DNA from: Achatina immaculata
Lineage: Eukaryota > Mollusca > Gastropoda > Stylommatophora > Achatinidae
DNA: 64,000 bases
Assembly (NCBI GenBank): GCA_009760885.1
Contig: CM019716.1
Location: forward strand, 11,044,438-11,108,437
Direction of reading: 5' to 3'
How positions within the stretch are numbered: the stretch's first letter is position 1; every line of letters begins with the position of its first letter. Below the pieces are notes generated by a model. The model saw only the letters and a program-made list of their open reading frames with translations. It was not told the origin of the DNA and did no database searches. Shown here piece after piece: positions 1 to 12,900 of this stretch. Made by a program: the position numbers and the translations under genes.

Positions 1-171
1 GTTCTGAAAGTACTTCATGCAAAATGAAAAGTACAACCATACCGGTTTTTTAAAAAATCTTAGTGCGATCAATGCATATAACACTGTGTTTTGTCAATTT
101 ACTAACCATACAACATTTAGCTGTCACTTTAGTAACCATACAACATGATGCTCTGTCACATAGTTCATCCA

Positions 172-486
172 CGCACTGTCTCAGTACTGCTCCACAAAAC
201 ATCCACACAGTCTCAGTACTGCTCCACACAACATCCACAGTCTCAGTACTGCTCCACAAAACATCCACACAGTCTCAGTGCTGCTCCACACAGCACATCC
301 ACACAGTCTCAGTGCTGCTCCACACAGCACATCCACACACTGTCTCATTACTGCTCCACACAGCACATCCACATACTGTCTCAGTACTGCTCCACACAGC
401 ACATCCACATACTGTCTCAGTACTGCTCCACACAGCACATCCACATACTGTCTCAGTACTGCTCCACACAGCACATCCACACACAA
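172..486. repeat. Minisatellite, about 36 bp unit, about 9 copies
   Basis: Core CTGCTCCACACAGCACATCC. Downstream of the MRPL3 stop. The long open frames over it on both strands are repeat artefacts. 487-730 holds a short CATACACA microsatellite (598-622) and nothing else recognised. Confidence 0.9.
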
Positions 487-730
487 TTACCAAAAACACC
501 AAGTGCAACAAGTTATATTAATTTTCAGGCATAATCACCAATTCATATGTTATGAATTCATACAAAAGCAGACATATGTGTAGCAACTCCTACACTATAC
601 ATACATACATACACACACACACATCTATTACCAAAACAAAGACATGATGAACTTCGAAAAACCAGTATTAAACTAACAAATGAGATTTACTCAGCTTTCA
701 CAGTAATAAGATCAACATATATCCCGTAAT

Positions 731-976
731 TCAAGATTTATGCTCTATCGATGGATCTGTAAACTGGAACAGATTGTCATCAAAAATCTCTTCTGGTATG
801 GGCTCTGTCTCATCTTCGGGAAGCCAGGTTGGCATTGGTAACCCTCCCGCCTTCTCTTCTTGTATTCTCTTAGTTGGCAACGCAGTGTCACAAATCCTGG
901 CAAACACATGAGGCAAACCAGCAACTGCAGAACCATGTACGTACAATATGTTGTACTTTGTATCAATTTTCCAAAT
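731..976 (-). CDS. MRPL3: MRPL3 exon 9 (C-terminus and stop)
   Basis: Terminal coding exon after a TTTACAG acceptor. It encodes [20 protein letters not shown], then [20 protein letters not shown] and ends TDPSIEHKS with a TGA at 733-731. The human protein ends with [20 protein letters not shown] and a similar short tail. Confidence 0.92.
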   Translation of the reverse strand: MWKIDTKYNILYVHGSAVAGLPHVFARICDTALPTKRIQEEKAGGLPMPTWLPEDETEPIPEEIFDDNLFQFTDPSIEHKS

Positions 977-3900
977 CTGTAAAGCAAAAACAAGTTTTTA
1001 AAAAATCAGTCATACTTCTATTACCATCAAGTCATACAATTTATCTGACAGACCAATCAGCTTTATATTAATCTCATCACGTTGCGATAATGAAGAGAAG
1101 AACATTTTTTTTTGTTACCATTGATTAAACAGCACAAACTCCATTATCATTTGTACCAGAGCATACACCATGGAAAGAAGCAGATTATACACAAATAACT
1201 ATTCAGATTGAAGTGAAAGGTGTGCAGAATGGTGAGATGCAGAGCAGTCTTGTAAGATCAACAGCCACACTTAGTGTTCTAGATGATAAATATCCACGTG
1301 ACACCTGGATACGTGTGTATATAGACGGATCTGCACACAATGCCATAAAGAATGGAGGGGCAGGACCACATACTGAATATCCAAACAACATCACTGATAA
1401 GATTTCTATACCCACTGGAAAACAGTGCAACAACTTTGATGCAGAAGTTAGGGCAATTATTGCTGCAGTTGAAAAACTATCAGACTCCAGAATTGATACG
1501 TGGCCCGTAATAATTCTCACAGATGCAAGATCAGTACTGGAAGCTCTTCAGTGCAACAAACTACCAGACCTTGAGGATGCCGTGTCAAAAATTGGTGCTT
1601 ACAACACAGAGTCACCTTGCAATGGATTCCCTCCCACTGTGGGATACCAGGCAATGAGAAAGCTGACCACCTGGCCAAAGAGGGCACTGAAATGGATCAG
1701 CCTGACATACCAATCACCTATAATCAGAAGAAAAGCATGATAAAAACCTACAGGAAGTCACAAACACCACCACATGATGACTATCACATGCTAAACAGAA
1801 AAGAACAAGTCACCATTTTCCGTCTCCGAACAGGACGCAGTCGACTTCCTAAGTCATATGTATACAAAGTTTAAGGTTGGTACTACTAATCTGTGTACAT
1901 GTGCCCAGGTGCCCCAAACTGTGGAACATATCCTCCAGAACTGCACCAACTATGAGACACTGAGAAATAATTACTGGCCCAGTGAAACCACTAAAGAAGA
2001 TAAGCTCTATGGTTCCATACATGAATTACAAAAAAACAGTGAAATTTATCCAAGAGACAGGACTGCAGATATAGACAGACAATGCGAACGAAGAAGACGA
2101 AACAGCACAAATGAAGCTATACCAACAATATTCCCTCTCTCTCTCTCTCTCTCTTCAGTCTTCCAAAACTTTCAGGCTCATTGCACTATCTCAGTCATCT
2201 CCACATATGTCACAATAAGATGAAACAACTGGCTTTATCATCTCCGCATCTGTCACAATAAGATGACATGACTGGTTTTATCATCTCTACATCTATCACA
2301 ACAAGATGACATGACTGCTTTTATCATCTCTACATCTATCACAACAAGAGGACACAACTGCTTTTATCATCTATCAGACATGACTGCTTTTATCATCTCT
2401 TTATCTATCACAACAAGAGGACATAACTGCTTTTATCATCTATCAGACATGACTGGTTTTATCATCTCTACATCTATCACAATAAAGAAAAATGCCTACT
2501 TTGAACCCCAGCACCTCACACTTCACATCACAAACCACAGAACACATCTGGTAAAATATGAACATGATCAACTCTTACCTTAATCCCATATTGTGTACTC
2601 AGCCTATTACCCATAATTCCTGGCATGTGCTTCCCTTTCCAGATGCCGTCTTTGTCCTGAAAGATAAAAGATGATATATGAAATGAATGTGTTTATGTGA
2701 ACTGTGAGAATGATACAAGTTTAAAATATCACACTTTGACAAGCCTGAAACTGTCATTCTCCAGAAATATGTTTTTTAACCTGACTACATAATGTAGAAA
2801 TCATGGTGATCTTTAAGATAATGCAGAAATCATGGTGATCTTTAAGATAATGCAGAAATCATGGTGATCTTTAAGATAACACAGAAATCATGGTGATCTT
2901 TAAGATAACGCAGAAATCATGGTGATCTTTAATATAACGCAGAAATCATGGTGATCTTTAAGATAACGCAGAAATCATGGTGATCTTTAAGATAACGCAG
3001 AAATCATGGTGATCTTTAAGATAACGCAGAAATCATGGTGATCTTTAAGATAATGTAGAAATCATGGTGATCTTTAAGATAATGTAGAAATCATGATGAT
3101 CTTTAAGATAATGCAGAAATCATGGTGATCTTTAAGATAATGCAGAAATCATGGTGATCTTTAAGATAATGTAGAAATCATGGTGATCTTTAAGATAATG
3201 TAGAAATCATGGTGATCTTTAAGATAATGTAGAAATCATGGTGATCTTTAAGATAATGTAGAAATCATGGTGATCTTTAGTCACAGCTAAACTGTGTCTC
3301 TTTCATAATCTGCTCACATCTTATAACATCACCACCACAACATCATTACCTGATAACAACTTATAACATCACCATCACCTGATAACAACTTATAACATCA
3401 CCATGACCTGATAACAACTTATAACATCACCATGACCTGATAACAACTCACATCATCAGTGTTTTATCATAATCTAACATATCACCATTATCTCATCACA
3501 ACCTACAACTAAAAAAACTATTCCTCAGTGATAATCCTGACTTCACCATCACTTTCCTTAACTTCCCACCCACTTCACACTTACTTACCCACTAACTACC
3601 CCATCCCACCTTCACATCCAGTTACCCAATGCTTATCTCATACCACCTTCACATCCAGTTACCCAATGCTTATCTCATACCACCTTCACATCCAGTTACC
3701 CAATGCTTATCTCATACCACCTTCACATCCAGTTACCCAATGCTTATCTCATACCACCTTCATATTTAGTCTTTCACTACTTACCCCATCACCTACTATT
3801 TATTACTGGTCACTTACTATTTACCCCACCACCTTCACATCTGGTCACCTGCTTTTTTCCCCACCATATTCACATCTGGTCACCTACTATTTACCCCAGG

Positions 3901-6900
3901 ACTTTCACATCTGGTCATCTACTATTTACCCCACCACCTTCACATCTGGTCACCTACTATTTACCCCACCATATTCACATGTGGTCACCTACTATTACCT
4001 CACCACCTTCACATCTGGTCACCTACTATTTACCCCACCACCTTCACATCTGGTCACTTACTATTACCCCAGCACGAAGACATCTGGTCACCTATTACCC
4101 CAGCACGAAGACATCTGGTCACCTATTACCCCAGCACGAAGACATCTGGTCACATACTATTACCCCAGCACCTTCACATCTGGTCACTTACTATTACCCC
4201 AGCACCTTCACATCTGGTCACCTACTATTACCCCAGCACCTTCACATCTGGTCACTTACTATTACCCCAGCACCTTCACATCTGGTCACTTACTATTACC
4301 CCAGCACCTTCACATCTGGTCACCTACTATTACCCCAGCACCTTCACATCTGGTCACTTACTATTACCCCAGCACCTTCACATCTGGTCACTTACTATTA
4401 CCCCAGCACCTTCACATCTGGTCACTTACTATTACCCCAGCACCTTCACATCTGGTCACTTACTATTACCCCAGCACGAAGACATCTGGTCACCTATTAC
4501 CCCAGCACGAAGACATCTGGTCACCTATTACCCCAGCACGAAGACATCTGGTCACATACTATTACCCCAGCACCTTCACATCTGGTCACTTACTATTACC
4601 CCAGCACCTTCACATCTGGTCACCTACTATTACCCCAGCACCTTCACATCTGGTCACTTACTATTACCCCAGCACCTTCACATCTGGTCACTTACTATTA
4701 CCCCAGCACCTTCACATCTGGTCACCTACTATTACCCCAGCACCTTCACATCTGGTCACTTACTATTACCCCAGCACCTTCACATCTGGTCACTTACTAT
4801 TACCCCAGCACCTTCACATCTGGTCACTTACTATTACCCCAGCACCTTCACATCTGGTCACTTACTATTACCCCAGCACCTTCACATCTGGTCACCTACT
4901 ACTACCCCAGCACCTTCACATCTGGTCACCCACTATTACCCCAGCACCTTCACATCTGGTCACCCACTATTACCCCAGCACCTTCACATCTGGTCACCCA
5001 CTACTTACCCCACCACCTCCAGTGCTTCCCATCTTTCTATGAGACTTGGTCACACCATGACTGGCAGGCATACCTTTCATTTTCCATCTTTTTATAACAC
5101 CCTGAAAACCCCAGTCTCTCCTGCAAAAACACACAGGAAAAAAAAAAGGATAACAAACATTCACAAATCCTGTATGTACAAGTTCACATATTAACGTAAA
5201 TATTTTCAATAACAGCATTTCTCATCTCAAGATACTGCTTGCCTCCATCAAAGCTTGACACAGAACAGCACTTCAACCTGTCACTAAACCTTGACATAGA
5301 ACAGCACTTCAACCTGTCACTAAAGCTTGACATAGAACAGCACTTCAAACTGTCACTAAAGCTTGACATAGAACAGCACTTCAACCTGTCACTAAACCTT
5401 GACATAAAACAGCACTTCAAACTGTCACTAAAGCTTGACATAGAACAGCACTTCAACCTGTCACTAAAGCTTGATATAGAACAGCACTTCAACCTGTCAC
5501 TAAAGCTTGACACAGAACAGCACTTCAACCTGTCACTGAAGCTTTTTTCTGTATCTTCTACTGTCACAACAACATGGATACAGGTCAGTAATTGCTATAC
5601 TCTCATAACATTTTGTTGTGAGGGTCGCTTCTCAGTCTTTTATTTTCTCTCTCTCCTTTCTCTGTCATGAGTTCTAATCATTCAGATTCACCATGTCAGA
5701 AAATCTTATTATGTCAAGCATTAAGCAGGACACTACAAAACCTGTCTCACCATAAAACAAGCTTATTTATTATTTCATATGATTTCAAAGTCAGAATTTA
5801 AAAACAAATCAATCAAGTGCTGTGCCATGTGGCATAGGTGATCATTTCTCTCCACAATTCCCTGTCTTTAGACTTGATTATGAGATCCGCCGGTGACTTT
5901 CTTCCTAGCCACACTGACAGCCCATCCAGTAACTTCTCTCTGTCTTCCTCTGTCTCTTCTTCCCTCAATTTTTCCAGTTGCCACAGTGTGTTCTAATTTT
6001 CCTCTTCTCAGAAAACATCCTACAAATCTCACTTGTCTGCCTCTGATCTTTTCTGTAATTTGCCTTTTAACTCCAGCCTCTCTTAAGACTTCGTCAAAAA
6101 CAAAATAAAAAAACTAAGTTAAAAAAAATCAACATATCAATGTGTGACTAGGAATATCTGGAGAAAGACTGTGGTAAAATGGAGAATGAATATGCACTGT
6201 TATGCTGCATCTTTTGTGGTGGAGTGGGGAACAAGAGTGTGAAGAGACTGATTCTTGTAGCAGAGTTTTTGCTGTGGCAGATTTCTCCACATATTAGCAG
6301 AATCAGGCCAGCAGCTTCTCCAGCATTACAACCAGCGTCTACATGCACCACAACTATTCTAGGAGGAAAGAAACCCACTATTATTATGGTAAGCAAATCT
6401 GTAAGCTGCGGAGGAGTGTTAGTGCTTTCACATTTATAAACAACAGCCTTATGAGGCATGGGGGCCAGGGCCTGCCCTCCCTGTCTTGTCTTTACTGTCA
6501 CTCATTTCTTGTCCAGCGCTGGCCAGCCTGATAAACTGTCTGCCTCAGTTGGTAAGTTAGTGCTCGGAAAGTTCACATTGTAAGAATGTTAGTATCAGGC
6601 CAAGATGATATTTTGCTGCCAGTGCCAGTTTGTAAAACTACTACTAAAAAAAAAAAAAAACTTAAAAAACACTTTGCATTCTTTGACTCTCTTCTTTCAT
6701 TACATACATAACTGAAACATTTAAAAATCTACATACAAAAATGTTCACCATAAAACCTCTTATAATTCACCACACTGAAAAGACTTCTACCACAAAGGAC
6801 TTACGTTCTGGCCTGCACGTCCACATAATCACCAACTCTAAAATGGTTGACGCTCAAGGGTGTACCTGGCAAGAAGCAGCAAAATTCACCAGAATGTCAC

Positions 6901-9900
6901 ACATTCACCGCTACTTCATGACAAATAGCAACAAACAAAATGAGGACAAAATCTTGTTACTTGCTTCACAACCACGGATGACGACAGATATCCCACAGCG
7001 ATTCTTGTGCTTTGTCTAGCACTGGACCAGCTTCACATGAAAATGTGCGAGCGCTGATGACATTTAACATTCGATTCACACACCTGCAGCCATGTTTACA
7101 GCACTCCACCTTGCAGCTGGACACTCTCCACTCTGGGAGAATTCTTCCTCTATTTTCACAATCTCTAGTAAACAATTTCTAACACTCCCCCCACCCCCCA
7201 TTGTTAAAAATACAATGGGAATAAATTTTTAAAATGCTTTTTAAAAATCTTATCTGCTTTATTATGGTTTACCAATAAAATCATACATCTAGCCAGCTCA
7301 AGACAGGTCAGTGCAGAAATTTGTCTTTGATTTGTGATCCTCATGGTGTACTGAAGAGAATATAAGGCAACCATTTGATATTGTGATCTCTACATCTCCT
7401 AACCTTCAACGTTATTGTGTCAGGATACTAAAAATCCTCAGTGTTACTGTGTCAGAATACTAAAAAAAATCCTCAGTGTTACTGTGTCAGGATACTAAAA
7501 ACCCTCAGTGTTACTGTGTCAGGATACTAAAAACCCTCAGTGTTACTGTGTCAGGATACTAAAAACCCTCAGTGTTACTGTGTCAGGATACTAAAAGCCC
7601 TCAGTGTTACTGTGTCAGGATACTAAAAACCCTCAGTGTTACGTGTCAGGATACTAAAAGCCCTCAGTGTTACTGTGTCAGGATACTAAAAGCCCTCAGT
7701 GTTACTGTGTCAGGATACTAAAAGCCCTCAGTGTTACCGTGTCAGGATACTAAAAGCCCTCAGTGTTACTGTGTCAGGATACTAAAAGCCCTCAGTGTTA
7801 CCGTGTCAGGATACTAAAAGCCCTCAGTGTTACTGTGTCAGGATACTAAAAGCCCTCAGTGTTACCGTGTCAGGATACTAAAAGCCCTCAGTGTTACTGT
7901 GTCAGGATACTAAAAGCCCTCAGTGTTACTGTGTCAGGATACTAAAAGCCCTCAGTGTTACTGTGTCAGGATACTAAAAGCCCTCAGTGTTACTATGTCA
8001 GGATACTAAAAGCCCTCAGTGTTACTGTGTCAGGATACTAAAAGCCCTCAGTGTTACTGTGTCAGGATACTAAAAGCCCTCAGTGTTACTATGTCAGGAT
8101 ACTAAAAGCCCTCAGTGTTACTGTGTCAGGATACTAAAAGCCCTCAGTGTTACTGTGTCAGGATACTAAAAGCCCTCAGTGTTACTAGGTTGGGATGTTA
8201 AAGAAGTTGTCCAGTTTAACAGAAAATAACCTCACACAATGAGAGCTACAATAAAACTAAAAATAGCAAATAGTCCTCAAAGTGAAACAAAGTACCTGGC
8301 TGAACAGCAGCATCTGGTGTCACTAAAAACCTGGTCAGCCAACGTTTGGGTGGCACACCCGCTTTCATAAACAGCCTGTTGTAAGCTTTGGAAAACTAGA
8401 GTCAAAATAACAAAACAATCTTAACAACTTTAAACATTAGATATAATAACTTGAAGCAAATAAATCAGTTTCTATAACTACATTCTTCTACTTCTGTACA
8501 TAAGGAGCCAGCATTCCTCTTTTTCTCCAGTTAGAGCCTGTAACTAGAGAGAAAGAGGAATGTTAGAGAAAGAGGAATGTTGGCTCCTTACAGCCTGTAA
8601 CTAGAGAGAATGAGGAATGTTAGAGAAAGAGGAATGTTGGCTCCTTATTTACTTTTAGTTACAACCTGTAACACTAGAGAACAAAGAATGTTAGAGAAAG
8701 TGGACTGCTGGCTCCTTATGTACTTTTAGTTATAGCCTGTAACATGAGGTCCACACCAATAGTAGAAATGCAGAAAATAGTTGGTGTTCAACCGCTAAAG
8801 GAACGTAGAGACACAAAGGTCATGACCATGGGAGAAAAATTCCTTAGCTCTGTAAGCCATCCCCTGAAGGAGAGATTCAATAACTTGGCATAAGGACGGC
8901 TTAAAAGAAGCAGCTTCATTCATCAGGCCAAGCGTATGCGTAAGCTGATACCTGACCTTCCAACTGTAGTCGCTCCATTATCATCTGTACCAGAGCATAC
9001 ACCATGGAAAGAAGCAAATTATACACAAATAACTATTCAGACTGAAGTGAAAGGTGTGCAGAATGGTGAGATGCAGAGCAGTCTTGTAAGATCAACAGCC
9101 ACACTTAGTGTTCTAGATGACAGATATCCATGTGACACCTGGATACGTGTGTATACAGATGGATCTGCACATAATGCCATAAAGAATGGAGGGGCAGGAG
9201 CATATATTGAATATCCAAACAACACCATTGACAAGATTTCCATACCCACTGGTAAATACTGCAACAACTTTGATGCAGAAGTTAGGGCAATTATTGCTGC
9301 AGTTGAAAAACTATCAGACTCCAGAATTGATACATGTCCTGTAGTAATTCTCACAGATGCAAGATCAGTACTGGAGGCTCTTCAGTGCAACAAACTACCA
9401 GACCTTAAGGATGCCTTGTCAAAAATTGGCTTACAACATGGAGTCACTTTGCAATGGGTTCCCTCCCACTGTGGGATACCAGGCAATGAGAAAGCTGACC
9501 ACCTGGCCAAAGAGGGCACTGAAATGGAGCAACCAGACATACCAATCACTTATAATCAGAAGAAAAGCATGATAAAAACCTACAGGAAGCCACAAACACC
9601 ACCACATGATGACTATCACATGCTAAACAGAAAGGAACAAGTCACCATCTTCCATCTCCGAACAGGACACAGCCGACTCCGAAGTCATATGTATACAAAG
9701 TTTAAGGTTGGTACTACTAATCTATGTACATGTGCCCAGGTGCCCCAAACTGTGGAACATATCCTCCAGAACTGCATCAACTACGAGACACTGAGAAATA
9801 ATTACTGGCCTAGTGAAACCACTAAAGAAGATAAGCTCTATGGTTCCATACATGAATTACAAAAACAGTGAAATTTATCCAAGAGACAGGACTGCAGATA

Positions 9901-12900
9901 TAGACAGACAGTGCGAACGAAGAAGAAGAAGAAGATAGCCTGTAACTAGAGAGAATGAGGACTGTTGGCTCCTTATGTACTTTTAGTTACAGCCTGTAAC
10001 TAGAGAGAACGAGGAATGTTAGAGAAAGAGGAATGTTGGCTCCTTACAGTCTGTAAGTAGAGAGAACGAGGAATGTTAGAGAAAGAGGAATGTTGGCTCC
10101 TTACAGCCTGTAACTAGAGAGAATGAGGATGTTTGAGAACAAGGAATATTGGCTCCTTACAGCCTGTAACTAGAGAGAATGAGGAATGTTAGAGAACAAG
10201 GAATATTAGAGAATGAGGAATGTTGGCTCCTTACAGCCTGTAACTAGAGAGAACGAAGAATGTTAGAGAACAAGGAATGTTAGAGAATGAGGAATGTTGG
10301 CTCCTTACAGCCTGTAACTAGAAATATAACAAAGCGTGGCTGACACTTCAGTTCACCATTTCTCTAGCACTGCCACTACTGACACCCAATTATATCTCAG
10401 TGTTCATCTACTGCTGTCTTGTCTTCTGCTGTTTTGGATGAAGACAGTCTGTCAAAATATTAAGTTCTTCCTGTTTTTCATTACCATGTGCCCTTCATGT
10501 TATCCTGTCTTGTTGTGCCAAACATCTCTGCCTATCTCTAATCCTGTGTCATCTGTTTTACCACAGTCATCATGACACTAGCAAATCACAACCTTGCCAC
10601 TTTCACAAAGTTTAGCGACAATCACATAACTAGTGTATCACAACCTTGCCAAAGAGGGCACTGAAATGGAGCAACCAGACATACCAATCACTTATAATCA
10701 GAAGAAAAGCATGATAAAAACCTACAGGAAGCCACAAACACCACCACATGATGACTATCACATGCTAAACAGAAAGGAACAAGTCACCATCTTCCATCTC
10801 CGAACAGGACACAGCCGACTCCGAAGTCATATGTATACAAAGTTTAAGGTTGGTACTACTAATCTATGTACATGTGCCCAGGTGCCCCAAACTGTGGAAC
10901 ATATCCTCCAGAACTGCATCAACTACGAGACACTGAGAAATAATTACTGGCCTAGTGAAACCACTAAAGAAGATAAGCTCTATGGTTCCATACATGAATT
11001 ACAAAAACAGTGAAATTTATCCAAGAGACAGGACTGCAGATATAGACAGACAGTGCGAACGAAGAAGAAGAAGAAGATAGCCTGTAACTAGAGAGAATGA
11101 GGACTGTTGGCTCCTTATGTACTTTTAGTTACAGCCTGTAACTAGAGAGAACGAGGAATGTTAGAGAAAGAGGAATGTTGGCTCCTTACAGTCTGTAAGT
11201 AGAGAGAACGAGGAATGTTAGAGAAAGAGGAATGTTGGCTCCTTACAGCCTGTAACTAGAGAGAATGAGGAATGTTTGAGAACAAGGAATATTGGCTCCT
11301 TACAGCCTGTAACTAGAGAGAATGAGGAATGTTAGAGAACAAGGAATATTAGAGAATGAGGAATGTTGGCTCCTTACAGCCTGTAACTAGAGAGAACGAA
11401 GAATGTTAGAGAACAAGGAATGTTAGAGAATGAGGAATGTTGGCTCCTTACAGCCTGTAACTAGAAATATAACAAAGCGTGGCTGACACTTCAGTTCACC
11501 ATTTCTCTAGCACTGCCACTACTGACACCCAATTATATCTCAGTGTTCATCTACTGCTGTCTTGTCTTCTGCTGTTTTGGATGAAGACAGTCTGTCAAAA
11601 TATTAAGTTCTTCCTGTTTTTCATTACCATGTGCCCTTCATGTTATCCTGTCTTGTGCCAAACATCTCTGCCTATCTCTAATCCTGTGTCATCTGTTTTA
11701 CCACAGTCATCATGACACTAGCAAATCACAACCTTGCCACTTTCACAAAGTTTAGCGACAATCACATAACTAGTGTATCACAACCTTGCCATTTTCATGA
11801 AGTTTAGCAACTATTACATAACTAGCATATCACAACATTGCCACTTTCACAAAGTTTAGCAATTATCACATAACTAGCATAATACAACACTGCCACTTTC
11901 ACAAAGTTTAGCAATTATCACATAACTAGCATATCACAACCTTGCTACTTTCACAAAGTTTAGCAACAATCAAATAACTAGTATATTACAAACCTGCCAC
12001 CTTTACAAAGTTTAGCAACAATCACATAACTAGTATATCACAAACCTGCCACCTTTACAAAGTTTAGCAACAGTCAAATAACTAGTATATTACAAACCTG
12101 CCACCTTTACAAAGTTTAGCAACAATCACATAACTAGTATATCACAAACCTGCCACCTTTACAAAGTTTAGCAACAGTCAAATAACTAGTATATTACAAA
12201 CCTGCCACTTTTACAAAGTTTAGCAACAATCACATAACTAGTATATCACAAACCTGCCACCTTTACAAAGTTTAGCAACAGTCAAATAACTATATTACAA
12301 ACCTGCCACTTTTACAAAGTTTAGCAACAATCACATAACTAGTATATCACAAACCTGCCACCTTTACAAAGTTTAGCAACAGTCAAATAACTAGTATATT
12401 ACAAACCTGCCACTTTTACAAAGTTTAGCAACAATCACATAACTAGTATATCACAAACCTGCCCTTTCACAAAGTTTAGCAACAGTCAAATAACTAGTAT
12501 ATTACAAACCTGCCACTTTTACAAAGTTTAGCAACAATCACATAACTAGTATATCACAAACCTGCCCTTTCACAAAGTTTAGCAACAGTCAAATAACTAG
12601 TATATTACAAACCTGCCACTTTTACAAAGTTTAGCAACAATCACATAACTAGTATATCACAAACCTGCCCTTTCACAAAGTTTAGCAACAGTCAAATAAC
12701 TAGTATATTACAAACCTGCCACTTTTACAAAGTTTAGCAACAATCACATAACTAGTATATTACAAACCTGCCACTTTTACAAAGTTTAGCAACAATCACA
12801 TAACTAGTATATTACAAACCTGCCACTTTTACAAAGTTTAGCAACAATCACATAACTAGTATATTACAAACCTGCCACTTTTACAAAGTTTAGCAACAAT

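Larger units (their letters stand above)
9504..11790. repeat. 1,143 bp tandem segmental duplication
   Basis: About 9504-10646 is repeated at about 10647-11790 with very few differences (for example a 3-base TTG difference near 10513). The unit holds the 3' half of the RNase H LINE, a minisatellite and unique sequence. The junction falls at matching TTGCCA/TGGCCA words. The second LINE half encodes the same residues (10633-11013). Confidence 0.88.

Noticed and set aside
3528..5097. Open frames of 504 and 464 codons on the plus strand
   Set aside because: They are translations of the 34 bp minisatellite in several frames at once, with the MRPL3 exon on the other strand. No domain, no splice or start support.
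6966..7175. 69-codon Cys-rich minus-strand frame
   Set aside because: Looks like a Cys-rich peptide, but it overlaps MRPL3 intron 5, has no signal sequence and no splice partner; composition alone is not evidence.
7400..8190. Regular direct repeats that could suggest a CRISPR array
   Set aside because: Units are contiguous with no unique spacers, there are no cas genes, and the context is a eukaryotic intron. The same holds for the other arrays.
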